A stretch of DNA of 64,000 nt from Trogon surrucura (GCA_020746105.1 CM036629.1:6909501-6973500), one strand, 5' to 3'; counted from the first letter of the stretch, positions 45,001-58,419 are shown. A program made the numbers and translations. Notes: a model not told the origin generated them from the sequence alone.

Positions 45001-48000
45001 TCATTCTACCAGCCTCTGAGCGATGCAGCCGGCGATGCCACCTTGCACTGGGGCCAGGAGGCAGCTCGCAGCTGCATCAAGGACCTGTCCCACCAAGGAC
45101 CACGCTGACCACCAGCAAAGCGCTTGCTTGGAGTGCCTGGAGGTGACAGCACCCAGCAGCATCAGGCCTGAACCCCCCTTCTCCTTGCAGAAGGAAACAG
45201 CATCAGCTGCGTGGGCAGGTGCAGGAGCTGGAGCCCGACACAGCCCCAGCAGGACACGAGGTGCTGGGTGAACGCCATGACTGTGCTCGGCTGTTGTGCA
45301 GCACAGGGGGTGACACGAGCGGGGACACGTAGGCAGGAAGGAGTAAAGCACTTAAGTGGCCTCGTTTGCCAGCTCCAAAAAAAGGGCCATATCCGGGCCC
45401 TTCCTTCTGATTCAAGGCACCAGGGAGGTGGAGAGAGTGCAAAGGACAGGTCCAGGGTGGAAATAAGACATCCCACCCTCCTGGGGGTAGAAGGGAGGGA
45501 GGGCTGGGGAACGATGATCAACCAGGCAGCGGGGACACGGCTGGGCCAGGATGTCCCTGGTTGGTGGCCGGTCATGACTGGGGCCAGACCTGTTTAACAT
45601 CTTTATCAGTGATGTGGCCAAGGGGATTGAGTGCACTCTCAGTAAGTTTGTGGAGGACACTCAGCTGGGTGGAAGTGTTGATCTGTTGGAGGGTAGGGAG
45701 GCTCTGCAGGGGGATCTCGACAGATTTCATCGATGGGCCAAGACCAGTCATATGGGTTTCAACACGGGCAAGTGCCAGGGCTTGCTTGCACTTCTGCTCT
45801 CTACAACCACCTGAAAGGAGGTTGTGGGGAGGTGGGGATCGGTCACTTCTCCCAAGTAACAAGTGAGAGGACAAGAGGAAGTGGCCTCAAGTTGTGCCAA
45901 GGGAAGTTTAGGTTGGATATTAGGAAGAATTTCTTTACTGAAAGGGTTATCATGCAGTGCCACAGGTTGCCCAGGGCAGGGGTGGAGTCCCTGTCCCTGG
46001 AGATATTTAAGAGTCGGGCAGACACAGTGCTCAGGATGTGGTTTAGTTAAGGACATGTCAGTGTTGGGTTAATGATTGGACTCAACAATCTTAAAGGTCT
46101 TTCCCGATCTGGGCAATTCTGTGATTCCAGTTTGAGAGCCCCAGGATAAAAGTCCTCTGGGGCTCCCAGCCCAGGGGGCAATCACAGCTGTGCCAAGGGG
46201 GAGGAGAAAACACAGGACAGGTGTCCCAAATGGCCTAATCACAGTGTTCTTTCCCGTGGGGTCAGTATAAAGGGCCCCTAAGAAGAGCCCTGGGGCTTTC
46301 AGTGCTCCTGGGGTCAACATCAGAGGCTCCTCAGCTCTACCTGTGCTGCTGGCATTCCTTTCAACCTCCTGTTTTTGCACTGCAGAGCAGCCCTGTTTGT
46401 TGGGACAGGTCATCTTCCCTTGCCTCTCCAGGTAGGAGCACCACAGCTTGTTTTTTTCTCTTTTTTTTTTTTTTCCGAGTGTTTTGGGGACTCTGGGCTC
46501 GGATGCTCCCATCTGTTGCCCAGTCCACTAGTTGTCATCTTGAATACATGGGTTCTGCATTAATGTGTTCTCTTGTACCTTTGAATATATTCATGTATTT
46601 GTGTATCTCTGTATATAGATCAATACCTTCATTGTTATTGTTAATGTTTTCTTTTTCATTATACTGGTTCAATTTTTTTCCAGCTTCAGTTCCTCCCCAT
46701 GGTTCCCCTTTTCCCCTCCCCTGGGAGGGTGCTGGGGTGATTACAGAGCATTGATCAGAGTTCAGTAGCCACCCTAGCCTTAAACTTTGACAGATTTATT
46801 GGTACCCACCGAGGGGCAAGAACCAGTTTCATAAATTAATAATTTAACATATCTGTATTTAATTAGTTGTTTGAAAGGTTGGGGGAAAAAATCAACAATT
46901 AATATGGTTTTAAGTGAAATATTATACTAAGCCCTTGGAGACTTTGAATTATGATTGCTTGGATGTTGCTCTCCAATCTGTCATATATGGTGTCATGTTA
47001 TCGAGGCCTTCTTAGTGTGAATTTTTGGGTTTTTTTGGTCAGAGGCACTGGGCAAAGGGCATTGTTTTTCTGTTGTGTTTAACACCACTTATCTGTTCTG
47101 GAACAAGCTGGATGGTGGCTTTACTTGGGCCCCTCAGGTGCTATTTGCTAAATCTTAATGCTAGTATACTTTAAGGCTTTTTAGGAGAAATTATACTTCT
47201 TTTCACCAAACTGATTCCATCAGGGTTTGGGAGTTCTGGGAATTGTTCTCCCTGTTTCAATTTGCTAACAGTATTACTGATTACCACTGATATACTACAG
47301 GAGTGGCTTATTACTAGTACGCATAGGTGTAGGTGTAACATAAGCAATGTCACTGCTCCAAGTCCTACAACTACTAGCGCTGTCACTCCACCCGTTGTGG
47401 CACGGGTCACTACCGTACCAACGCCTGCAATCGCTGGCACCCCTTGCCTGTGCCAGCACAGGCTGCCCCTGTAATCAAAAGAAAGGAAACTCGGTCCCCT
47501 TACACTAAAGCCACAGGAAAGACAGCTCTCCCAGGTGAGAGCTCTGATGAAGATGAGAGACCAGGTCCTTCTACTTTGACAAAAGCTCAAGCAGAGAGTC
47601 CTTCCCTTCATTGGAGGAAGAGGAATTGGAACAAGAGCTAATTACTCAATCCTTTTTTTCTGAGAGACTTGTGGAATATAAGGAAGGACTTTGGCTGTCA
47701 CGAAGGTGACACACATCACCTGGTTGCTTCATTGCTGGGATGGTGGAGCTGAGACAATTGTTTTAAGCTACAGAGAAGCCAGACAGCTGGGAAAGCTAAT
47801 GAGAGACAGAGAAATCAACGAGGCTGTTGGGAGGAAATTAAACTCTGTCTGTGGAAGTGGCTCCTGGCAGCTGTGAAGGGCAGATATCCCTTTAAAGAGG
47901 ACATCAAATGTCACCCGAGCAAGCGGACCACCATGGAAAAAGGTATCAACTACCCAAGAGAGCTGGCTGTGCTGATTCATGGTGACTGACGAGCAAATGT

Positions 48001-51000
48001 TGACTCTGATGAGATGCCCTGCAACCGACCCTTAGTACGGAAATTTGTGCAGAGTGCACCATCGATGCACTCCCACACAGTGTCAACAACCATCTGGGCA
48101 GGCTCTGACACCAACACCCCAATGGTAAATGAGAACAGCTAATGGTACGGCAGTATGAGGACAGTCTCTCTCCGTTCTCCCATCGTTGCAGCTGTGGAAA
48201 GAACGACTGAGGAGACTGGGTAGACTGGACAAAAAAAAGCTGAACTCTTCTCCTGCCTCGACGCTTGTCTCCGCTGTCAGGACAAGGCATCCTGCTATGA
48301 GAGCAATCCAAATAAAAGAGCTGACATATGGTACTATTTACATGACTGTGGAGAAGGCATCTGAAGGTGGGATAAACAACCTACCTCTACCTTGCGGGCT
48401 TGAGTAGGTGACCTATTAGGCAGCATCCCCAGACAAGAAGACTTCTCCTGGAAATTGGCTGCTCCGGTCTGTAGTAAGAAGTGCTACAGTCCCAGTACGA
48501 ACCTATTTGTTGACGCCACTGTGAGCTACAAAATCCCACTTGTTGACAGTGAGAGTTTTCTTGAAAATTAGAGGGGCTCCGCCTCCAGCCAGGTGGAGGA
48601 AAGGGATGAGGGTTTATCAGATAGTGCGGATTCAATGGCCTGGAACAATAGAACCTAAGAAGTATCAAGCTTTGGATGACACCAGTGCACAGTTGGACCC
48701 TGATGCCATCAAATCAGGTAGGAAACGAATGTGTCACCATCTGTGAAGTTACAGGAGGCTCACAAGAGCAGAGGGCATGAGCAGCAGCACATCGCAGCAG
48801 CCCAGGGCTGGCTTTGCTGCAAACCAAGAGGCAGAGATTGATTTTTTTTTTTTATTTTTTTTAGCCAGCTGGTTCCTTATGGGGGTGGTGGGGGAGGACA
48901 GGAAGAGGCAGAACAGATTGCACTACCAGGTCTGAGGGAAGCCAGGGAGTTGGAAAGGGGCAGGAGGCATGAGAGAGGGAGCCCCACGAGGACATCTGCT
49001 CCAGAGCCACCAAGCCTCAGCAGATGGACACACTAGAGCCCTGCGAGGCACCTCCAGCACAGCCCATTGACACAGAGAAGCGGGAGGGCAAAGAGGCTTG
49101 GCTGTGTATGGTTACAGGATGTCCAGAGCCACCCTTCTTGCACACACATCCTCAGGGAAGATGTGCAAACAGCCTCTGCACCCTGAGCACCCCCTCAGCC
49201 TGCTGCTGTTTGAGTATTACCTCTTTCATGGCTGTAACCACAACTTTTGAACAGAAGTCCCAACACTACAGGTAGAGTGCATCTCTCTCCTACAGCCCAG
49301 GCTATGCTGCAGGATCGGTTCCCCCAGACTTGCATGAGAAAGGCAAGCTCCTGGAAACAGGCTTCATAAGGAAGAGCGTGTAGCCCAAAGCTAATTTTAG
49401 CCTTCTGGAGAACAGCAAAGTTAAGCAGAGGGGTCCTGGGTGACAGCCCAGCGAAGGCATTAACACCTTAGACTCCTGCTGTCAAGCTGCAGGGCTTGAA
49501 TTTTCCGAGTTACAAGCTCATTCAGGGCTCCTGCTAATTGCAAAACCGGACTGAGGCCACCTCATTGCACTGAAGAGCTGCAGGGATGCCCCGGAGCTGC
49601 CTCCCCACCTCTCCAGGAATGCCCAGGGTTTCCAATCCACTGCCCAAAGAGGAGAGGGATCCTGTGGGCACGCCTGGGAATTTTCAAAGGGTTTGCCTGT
49701 ACGCCTGTTGTTTTTCCTCCTGAATAGTCCTCGTGAGAAGGAGGAAGCCCAGCCACAAGCCCTGCTGTGGGCAGCGACCACCCGCAAGATACACAGAGAT
49801 AGCAGGGCAATGGAGCGGGTACCGGAATGGAATGTGGGGGATCCCCCAATGGCACAGTGGGGTGCAGCAACTGGGAAATCAAAGGGAAAGAGTTGGACGC
49901 TTCGGCTCGGCAGGGGCTGGGAGGGAGCAGCGAGGCAACGTCACGCGGGGACCGGCAGGGTGAGTCACTCCTGACTAAGCCATCGGTTGGGGAGGCACCC
50001 ACGGAGTCCCCGCTGCTGGGATCCAGCCGCCGCAGAGCTGCCAGAGGAATTCCCGCTTTCGGAAAGGCTTAAGCGCAAAAAAAAAAGCAAGCCTGACCTG
50101 AGCCACTCCCTAACGCAACTGGATCTGAGCCCGTAAGGTGAAGTGGCAGCTCCCTGGTGACTTCCTTCCTGACCCCTGGGGTTTTTCCAAAGCAGAAAAT
50201 TCTTGCCTTGAAGCTGCCAAGGCTCCATCACACCTCAGTTGATCTTACTGAAGGGATGCTCCAGAGATACACGATGACATGTCCCAGCTTTGTGATGCTG
50301 GCAGAGGGAGCAGAGCCCAGCACTGACTTTGCCCACGTACCCGCTCCGGCCGGGAAGCAATTCTATCCAGCTCCTGGGACACCTCCTCCCCGATCATCCC
50401 ATGGCAGAACCACATGAACAGAGTGGTGGAGGGTCTCCCATGGCACTTTGTGCCTGGGCCATGGGGCATGCCGTGCAGGTGGCAGAGGTTACTGGGGCTT
50501 AGAGGATGGAGTACTGCTTTTCAGGGTGGGGAAAGGGTGATTTTTATGTAGCAGGTAGCAAAGGGAACATGAAAGGCACACGAAGCTACGCCCACAGGCA
50601 GTGCACGGCTGTGAAATGCTTACAGCCAGTTAATACTGGTTGTTTCTGCAGGAAGAAAGACACCGTTGGAAAAATAATCCTTGGGAGGACCACAGCGCAG
50701 AGCCAGCCCTAACCCCACCTGCCCCTGTCTCCTCGTGCAGTAGGAAGAAATGCACGGCAGAGAGCACCCCTCTGCTCCACAGGAGGTTCTGCAAATGCTG
50801 AGAAATGCATGGTGAATGACCCAGGCTACCAGGACAGCAGGAAGAGAAACAGTGGGGTGCAGACCTGCAGGATGATCATGCACCTCTGCACATGGTATGG
50901 GAGGGGTAGGATGCTTGACAGCACCGAGCTGCCTGCCCAAGCTCCCCTTTTTTGGCCAGGGGCTGACGATTTGGGAGATACCCCAGTGCTGGGGATGGGA

Positions 51001-54000
51001 CCATGCTGCATGACTTGCTTCCATGCCTCTGCAGCAATGGAGACAGCTGGCAGACTCTCTCTTCCCCAGGAGAAAGGAAAAACACCAAGGCAACACCCAG
51101 AGGAGCACACACTCCCCACTTCCAGAGCTGGGCAGGGCCTTGGGACCCAGATTCCTCCCACGAACTGACCTCAGCCCCTGTTGATTCAACCTCCCTGCAG
51201 ACGGCAATTTAAGCCATCTGGCTAGAGTGAACCCCTGCCTCATTTTGCCCAGCTACAGATGTAAAGGTCTTGGATGGATGGACTGAACGGTGGATCTAAT
51301 TCCCCTGCAGCACTTCTGATGAAATGCATCTCCATCGCCCTGTAGGGAAAGCTTCCAAACGAATCACTGCAATTACCCCGGCTGCAGGAGAAACTGTGGG
51401 CTTTCCCTCACTGGTGACAAAGGCTTCTCTTAAAAAAACAATCCCCCAAAACGCCCACCACGCCAAGCTGTAATGCAATCATCTGGGATGCGAAAAGTGG
51501 AGCCCCCGGCACCACCCTCGGAGCTGCTGAGCTGTGATGGGAGAAACGCCATGGCGAAAGCCGAGGGGAGAGCAAAGCCAGCCGCCTTGCGAGGCGGCAA
51601 CAGGCAGAGAGGATGGGAACTCCTTCATGCCCACAGCCCTGTCCTGGGAGGAAAGAAAATGCTGGGTAGGGATGAAGTGCAGGGGAAGAAGCCTCACTTG
51701 CTTCTCCTGCCTGACTGCTGCTTTCGTTCTCTTGCGTTGCAGGCAGCTGGCCTCTAAAAATACCCACTGTTGTCACGCTGTCCTGCCTGCTAGGGCCAGG
51801 AAACGGCTCTGAGCAGCCTTCAGTTCAATTCTTCATGTGCGCCATCATGCTTCTCTCACCAGGGCCGGTCCCAGACCCATTTCTGTGCCTGGTAGGTGAC
51901 AGTCACTTAGGAACCATGGCCGAAACCTGACCTGGCCTCAATGAGCTGAGGGTGCTCACTGGGATACAGCCCTGGGATATTTCTACTAGCATCGCTAAAA
52001 CTAGCAAAAGGGTAAATACTTTCAACTGTGTCTCTCGGCTCCTCTACAAAGCGCCCCAAGACGGTTGCGTGAGGCACACGGTGCCGTTTCCGCGCTGCTG
52101 ATGGGAGGCCCGCAGCCGCATGACTGCACGAGAGCAGAGAACCAGGAATTTCCTGAGCAGCAAGACACTGCAGCCATCCCTGTCGCTCTCCTCAAACCCC
52201 AGGCTGTGTGGGACCCATGTCAGGCTGGAAAACTAAACCACACCAAGAGAAAAGAAGCCCCTGTCCCTGGTCGCAGGCACTCCCCCTGCAGCTTGGCAGG
52301 GCAGGAAGCCTGCTGGCAGCTGGGCTGTGCCTACGGGAAACGCTGAGAAGAGGCCCCAAGGCCAGCGCAGCTTCCTGCAGCTGTACCTCCCACCAGAAAG
52401 CACCGAGCTAAAAGCTTTTGGCCAAGCAGTGCCTGCAGAAGACAGCCAGAGCATCCTGGAGGGAAGACCCAAGCTCCCCCACAGGGTTCTTCACCCACAG
52501 CTGAAACCTGGCTGGTGCACGTGAGACAGCCGAAGCCCAACTGTAACCACTCCTGCTCTGTCTAAAATAAAGATGAATGCCAGAGCAGGCAGGTAAAACA
52601 CTGCATCAGGGCCTGCTGCTGTACAGCATCACCCCTGTAAATCACTTGTGAGCCCTTATGATTTCTGTTTTCAAGGGAACCAGGAGCAAGCCGGGTCACA
52701 TCTGCTGGAACCCAAGTATTTGACACATCTGGGGTTTCAGCATACCAAGAGCAGAGGGAACGAGACACACCTTGGGGTTGCCCGCTGGCTGGCCAGCGTG
52801 CCACGGGACCTGTTCCTGCAGAGCGAATTCATTCAAAGAGCTCTTTGCCTGCCTGATTTGTCACACAGGAGATTACATCAGAGGGGGAAAAAAAAAAAAA
52901 AGCTTCCTCCCCCAAGTGGGTTTTTCTCCCTCCCCGTGTTTCTCCTCAAATTAATTTTCAGCATTTAGCAGCATTTTCCCATGACTCTGCGCGGCTCCCT
53001 TGGCCAGGCGCCAGCCCTGGTACCGCTCCTCCACCAGAGATGTCTGCATCTGATTGATCCTCCGGCCAGCAAGACAGACAGAGAGGGAGGGAGAGGAGCC
53101 CTAATAGCACATTAATAACTAAGAGAAGCCTTTACAGTTATTCCAGTCACAGGAACAAACGTGTCAGCAAAACAAACCAGCATGGGATAAACTTACGTCA
53201 CGGGCCAGGAAGACGATCCTGGCTGGGAAATGGGTCAGCCCAGGGAGCATGAGAGCATCGTTCTCGGCATCTCTGGGAGCACACGTGCGTGGAGTGGGGA
53301 AGAGGGTGCCGACTTATGCCCAGGTTTGGAGAGAAGCGAGCCCAGCCGAGCCAGGCAGCAGGCACAGCGGTTAGCGCTGGGCTCCTGGGCAAGGCAGCCG
53401 AGAGATTTCGAGGGCACTGGAGTGGCAAGGCAGTGCGGCGACGACAGCCCGCGTGAGCTCTTGCTGCGGAGACTAGAGATAACCGCCGCCGCCTTCTTGC
53501 GCGCAACACCAACGTTGACACACTTAAACTTCATCTCCAGGCTGCGGGTCTGATATGCGTGAAAGCTAACTTCGAGTCTCTCATGCTCTGGTATTACTTT
53601 CTTTCAAGGTGGCTGCTGCCTTGTCCCCCAGCTCTGCCCGAGTGTTGCCCTGTAGCTGCCTCGGAGAAGGCAGAGGAAGAACAACCCCTCCAGATCCAGA
53701 GAATTCAAAAGCTGAATATCACTGACCCTTCCTACATCGCTTCCCAAACAATCCACAGGCCTGACAACACTGCAGGTACCTGATCTGGCTGCCAGGCAGT
53801 CACCACCACCAAACCCACACAAAGAAGATTTGAGGGCAGTCCCCTTTGGAAATTTCCACTGGCAAAAATAGATTCACAATGGCAAGTCCCTGCAGACGTT
53901 GCGGTGCCATTCTCCTGGCCTGGCCCCTGTAAGGGATGAGGGAAGCACATATGATGCCTACATGTTGAAAAGTTGGTGGCACAAAAGTCAGAACTGAAAG

Positions 54001-57000
54001 TGGACTCCCTCAGCAGCTCACTGACTCACCAGCTAGAATTAAACCTTCTGGGTTTGGTGGAGACAGGACTAGCTCGGGCGTGAGGATTGCCAAGCACCAA
54101 TGAGAAGAGGCTCAGGACTTAAAGCTGTCAGAGCCCAGCAAGGGTACACGCTACCGACACGCCTCTCAGGCAGGGACTGGGGCTGCCCAGTGAAGGTGTT
54201 CACACACACCTTCAGCTCATCTACCAGCAAGTGATCCCCATTTCACATCCTTTATTCCAGAGCTGGATCAAAGAGCGCTTCCAGCTCTCTAGCTCTGCCA
54301 GGAGGACACAGCCCAGCACCCTGGCTGGCATCTCTGCGCTGGACACCCTTCCGTCTTCCCCAGGCTGGACCCTCCTGCTCCAGGCAAGGCGCTGCCGAGA
54401 ACGCAGCAGCTCCCTTGGTAACGGAGACCTCCTGACCTTGCTGCTGCCAGCATTTGGGACACACGGATTGTTTTATACTTGCACAGAAAGCCTGAGACAT
54501 TCCTGATGGCACCGTATGAGCTAGGCATTTCCTTGGGCTAGCCAGCAGACAGGGAGATATGGATTTGTTGGAGCCTCAAACACTCAAGGGCTTTGGGTGA
54601 CGAGGGGGATTTTCAGATAAACTTTAAGCTACTTACAGCCTCTGCAAACTCCCCAAGATCCTCTGATGAAGATGAATAACAGGAGAGATACTAAAAGAAC
54701 CATGCAAAGCTGAAGCTGTGCAGCATTAAACTACGCATCTCCTTTTTCTTCCTTCCTGTCAGCCTTGGCTTTACTGAGAAGTCCAAAGCTCTGGGGACAG
54801 GGTCAAGTGCTACAAGCAAAACTCCAAAGTTGCGAAAGATGTTTGTCATCTTCCACCTGCGTATGTCAGGAAGCGGATCTCTGAAACCCTGGGCAGACAG
54901 GGAAATCCCAGAGCAGTTTCAGGTGGAGCTGGAGCAGTTGTGTCACTTGTGGGGATGGTGGACATGCCTGCGAAAATCTCCACTGGGAAATGGGATCCAC
55001 TTACCTAGGGAAGCACTGTCCCTTTAGAAGGAGGGACAAGCTCCACTACAAAAGTCAGAACCTCCTTATGCACCCTGTTTGAAAGATGCACTTAGGCTTT
55101 GCTATTCCGAAGAGCGGCAGCTCTCCTCCCCTGGTCCTGGAAGGGCTAGTGGCTGTCAGTAACTGCTTCTGCCATCTCTGCACCCCAGCAGAGCCCGGAG
55201 CGATTCTGCAGTGGGCTCTTCTCGCTGACCGTCGTGATGCACAGCATCCCACAGCAACATCACAGCACATGCTGGCCTTGGAGACCACTTTGCAACCTCC
55301 CTCTGCGCAGGCTTCCCAGTGCAGCCCTCCTCTCTCCCTCCCTGGGCACGCCTGGCTCTCCTGCAAGCCTTTGACTGCAGAGAGGGGAAGTTTGTATCAG
55401 CCAGGGCAAAAGAGCTCAGCCCACCCCAGCTCACTCCTTGGGGTCCCTGCTGCTGGGCCAGTGGAGCCATGAAGCAGCCGGAGAGGCTCACAAAAATCAG
55501 CATCGTGGATAAAGGGAGCGGCGAGGTGCCAAGCCTACCCGCAAGCTCCCATTATCGCGGATGCGCCGTTGCAACGACAGCACCTTATCAGTGGCGTTAA
55601 GTCCAGGCTCCTTGCTGTCTCGCCGAGGTCTCCGCAGAGCCCAGGTCACGCTTGGAGGCTCCCGGCTCTTCCCCCAAACCCAGGTACTCCTGGAAGAGCA
55701 TGCCCGTGAACACAACCTTCCCCACGTGCCGAGATCCAGGTCTCCAGCTTGCGCAGAGAGGAAAGGGCAAACAAGGCAAGGATCCGCTCTCCCAACCTGT
55801 TAGCTACGGAGTTTGGGGGGCTCCTCTCCTCACAGACTCTCCTCTCGCTGAGACCCCCAGGCAGGTGCCCTCCTGAGCGAGTCTGGCGTGTCCCCTCATC
55901 CCACCCTCGAGTCATCCTTCCGAAGGAGAGGGGACAGTCACGCGCGGCAATGTCAAAGCTCCTCTCCGTTTACCAGCGCACTGCTGCTTCAGCACTTTCT
56001 GGTGGCTAATGGAGCGGCTCAGCGCCACGGGAGGAGCGGGTCGATGGGCAGGCGGTGGGGGAAGGAGCGAGTAGCACCTGACTGCCCTGCTGTAGGTCAA
56101 CCAGCTGCAATGGGAGGTTAGCTGGAATTTTAGCAATCTTAAGGTGGCTTACTTCCCCTTCCCTTTGGTCTCCAAATCCTCCGTTAACTTCTTACCGTAA
56201 GAATGCCAAAGTTTTACGAGCTCTGACAAGTTCTCAGAAGGGTTTTTAAGCATCCTCTGCTCCTTTTGCTATTAATTAATGACGAGGAAGAACTGCTGTC
56301 AGGAGAGGCTTTAGCACAGACTGAACGGCTCTCGCTGCTGCCCACCTGTGCAGCCCAAATGCTCTTGGAAGGCCCCAAAAGAGGCACCAAGAAACCCAGT
56401 TCTTGCAGTGCTTCCCACACCTTCCATGGGCACAGCCATGTCAGCAGCATTGCACTAACTTGCCCGAACAGCCAGAAAAAGCCTACTCCGTGACACATCT
56501 GGTGCATTTTTATGAAGAGGTTTTTGTCTCTCAGTGTTGAAAAGTGTCATTTAATGTGACTGATGCTCTCTGACTGACCTCTTCTACGCACATATAGGGT
56601 CTTTCTCTAACAAAACCCTCCTCGCTCTACCACCAGGCGCAGCAGGCGGCCCCGTGGCACTCACTGGCACAGAGCCTTGTGGAATACCTGGAAGGACGCT
56701 GCACCTTCGCTTCCTTCTGCATTTTAAAAACCAGAGCGGTGCCACAGCCTGCACAAGGTCACAGAGCAAGAAAGTTTGCAGAAGTGCTCAGTCTCAACTC
56801 CGGTGCCACATGCCAGCCAGCCTTCTCCATCTGTCGGGGAGGATTGCAAGCACCCAGCTTATCCAGATCAATGGGAACCGGGCCCGGGGCGCTCTGCCAT
56901 GGAGGATGCGATGCAAGACATACAGCTCCGATCTAGCTGAGCAGCACAACCCCTGGAGACTGGGTAAAGGGGAAAAAATCCCAAGGCGGAAGCAGGAAAA

Positions 57001-58419
57001 TGGGCCCCGCGAGCCTCGTTTTGCACTTTGTTCTTGTCCACTGGTTCGCTCTCAAGCCTTCCTGAAAATGAGGCATTGTCCCAAAGCATGTTATGAAATT
57101 CCCAGACCACGTCATGTGAGGAGAACACTCGCGGCGTTCGCGAGGGGGCCGGGTGGGAGAGAAATCCCAGACTATTCCAGGAAACGCAAGGAGACGTCCC
57201 TGAAATGACTTCCCCTCTAGCCAGGAGGGGACGGGAGGACCTCCCACCTCGCTCCCTGTCCCCAGCCAAAACTAGGTCAGTGACACAGTCCTGCTCGCAA
57301 GCCGGAGCTCCTCTCCAGACACCAGGTCACATGGAAGGGTCCAGCCGGGAGGGTGAGGATGCGGGCAATCTGGCCCCCTCCCTTAGCCTTACATGTTTGC
57401 TGCAAGAGAAGCCAGCCGGCTCCCCAGCCCCATTAAACAGGCAGTTCCTCCTCTGCTTCCTCCCCGGCACCGCAACGGTGCCAGCTGGCTTCAACGAGAA
57501 AACCCGCTCTGGCCTCTCCCTGGCCGTCTATCAGATGAAACAAAGGGAAAAAATTCTGACATCTCGCTTTCCAAAGCCTTCCTATGCCCCTTTCTCCCAG
57601 TTTCTACGGCATGGGGAACCGCTCCATCTGAGCGGCACTCCTCCAACACCTTTGGAAGAGGCACAAGGAGCTCAGCCTGGTCTTCAAAACCTTGAGCGAC
57701 AGCACCCTCAGCCCACTTTATCTCAAGTATGGGGAGGGGGAAGGGTGTGCCACATCCACCACTCCGCATCCCAGCTCCAAAACACCTCCCTCGGCAAAAG
57801 CCTCCTCCCTCCCTCCGCAGCCCGTTCCCTCCCTTGACCTTGACACCAGCCCCGGGAGAGAGAGAGAGGGATGGAGGCTCCTTGCCGCAAGGAAGCGGGG
57901 GCCCCGGGTGACCCAGGGGAGGGGGGAACTCGGGCTTGGGGAGGGGGGGAAGCATCACTCACCGCTGTGCGAGCTGAACCACCGCGGTGCGATGTGGAGG
58001 GGCAACGCGTCGGCCAGCGAGGCCCTGGCGCCCAGGTAGAGCATCCCGTCTCTATGGTGACCGCCTCCCGTCTCCTGGTAACCGTTGCCATGGGCGTACG
58101 TGGAGTCGGTACCCGGGCCGCCGCCGCCGCCTCCCGGGGCCCGCTCGGCCTCCCCCGCCGCCCTCGCGTACAGCCCGAAGGGGACGGCTCCGGCCGCCGC
58201 GGGGTCCATGCCCATCCCGGCCACCGAGCTGACGGACCGGCTGCGCAGCCCCATGGCGCCGCCGCCGCCCGCCCGGTAATGGCCGAAGGGGGGCGGCCCC
58301 CCCCCTCCTCCACCACCTCCTCCTCCTCCTCCTCCCGGCGGCGGCACGGCGCTGTCATCCGTCGACACCCCCGGGAAAGGGCCCCGCGAACGGGCCGCCG
58401 TGCTCTGCTTGCCCCCCAT
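39010..58419 (-). CDS. ZNRF1: ZNRF1, zinc and RING finger E3 ubiquitin ligase 1
   Basis: Four coding exons on the minus strand: 57963-58419, 39850-39945, 39151-39256, 39010-39067. Phases match, with stop TGA at 39010-39012, for 238 aa (human 227). It starts [17 protein letters not shown], where Gly2 fits N-myristoylation and membrane targeting. A low-complexity middle follows, with a glycine run of about 13 residues encoded by a GGA/GGT repeat (about 58296-58338) that human lacks. Then comes [20 protein letters not shown], the zinc finger ([20 protein letters not shown]) and the RING-type domain ([20 protein letters not shown] ... [16 protein letters not shown]). ZNRF1 promotes ubiquitination of substrates such as AKT in axon degeneration and endolysosomal trafficking. 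The first intron is about 18 kb and carries a CR1 and an endogenous retrovirus remnant. Identification is secure. Confidence 0.97.
39946..45570 (-). other. ZNRF1: ZNRF1 intron 1, 3' part
   Basis: No exon or gene is supported here. Visible structure is limited to a 19-bp tandem repeat at about 40645-40706 and T-rich runs near 41561-41582. Reading frames lack splice context and family resemblance. Confidence 0.7.
40645..40706. repeat. Short 19-bp tandem repeat
   Basis: Three copies of a unit close to catcacaccggtgccacca lie head to tail in ZNRF1 intron 1; the third carries one substitution. Confidence 0.85.
45572..46128 (+). repeat. CR1 LINE 3' fragment (longest in window)
   Basis: About 550 bp of sense CR1. 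It includes 'aacatctttatcagtgatgt', 'gtttaggttggatattagga', 'ccacaggttgcccagggcag' and an ending 'attctgtgattcc' at the octamer tail. The reverse-transcriptase homology upstream is truncated. It lies antisense to ZNRF1 and ends about 60 bp before the retroviral LTR. Confidence 0.95.
46189..46792 (+). repeat. Putative 5' long terminal repeat
   Basis: About 604 bp starting TG and ending CA. It carries a TATA box in the first fifth and a T-rich, AT-rich 3' half, and is followed within 8 bp by the primer-binding-site-like sequence. The boundaries are a best guess because no second LTR is present for comparison. Confidence 0.55.
47390..48400 (+). pseudogene. Decayed retroviral gag-like region
   Basis: Recognisable by a clear open block at 47691-47876 resembling avian ERV matrix/capsid-region proteins, followed by further fragments in other frames. 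Stops and frame changes separate the blocks, so no product is expected. Confidence 0.65.
48540..48750 (+). pseudogene. Decayed retroviral protease-like fragment
   Basis: A 68-codon open block with the 'pro' layout of avian ERVs: a strand preceding the active-site loop, then the loop itself. The loop is substituted relative to a functional aspartic protease. Retroviral homology stops soon after, by about 48765. Confidence 0.55.
48766..57962 (-). other. ZNRF1: ZNRF1 intron 1, 5' part
   Basis: About 9 kb without a supported gene. A T-rich run lies at 48841-48863 and an A-run at 52887-52901. No CR1 copy is recognised. The stretch becomes GC-rich near exon 1. Confidence 0.7.

Larger units (their letters stand above)
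46189..48765 (+). mobile_element. Truncated avian endogenous retrovirus (5' LTR, leader, gag and protease remnants)
   Basis: The putative 5' LTR runs from about 46189 (TG) to 46792 (CA), with a TATAAA at 46266-46271. A primer-binding-site-like 18-mer at 46800-46817 matches a tRNA-Lys1,2-type site at 14 of 18 positions. After a leader, gag-like sequence spans about 47390-48400 as separated open blocks interrupted by stops and frame changes, with a zinc-knuckle-like stretch near 48180. A protease-like block follows at about 48540-48750 with the usual Leu-Val-Asp-Thr-Gly region degraded. No polymerase, envelope or 3' LTR is seen. It is old, defective and cannot encode working proteins. Class (II- or III-like) is uncertain. 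It lies antisense in ZNRF1 intron 1. Confidence 0.8.

Noticed and set aside
46657-46760. A second LTR or solo LTR near the 5' LTR
   Set aside because: Only one LTR-like block is present, and the primer-binding-site-like sequence follows it directly, as expected of a 5' LTR in a truncated provirus.
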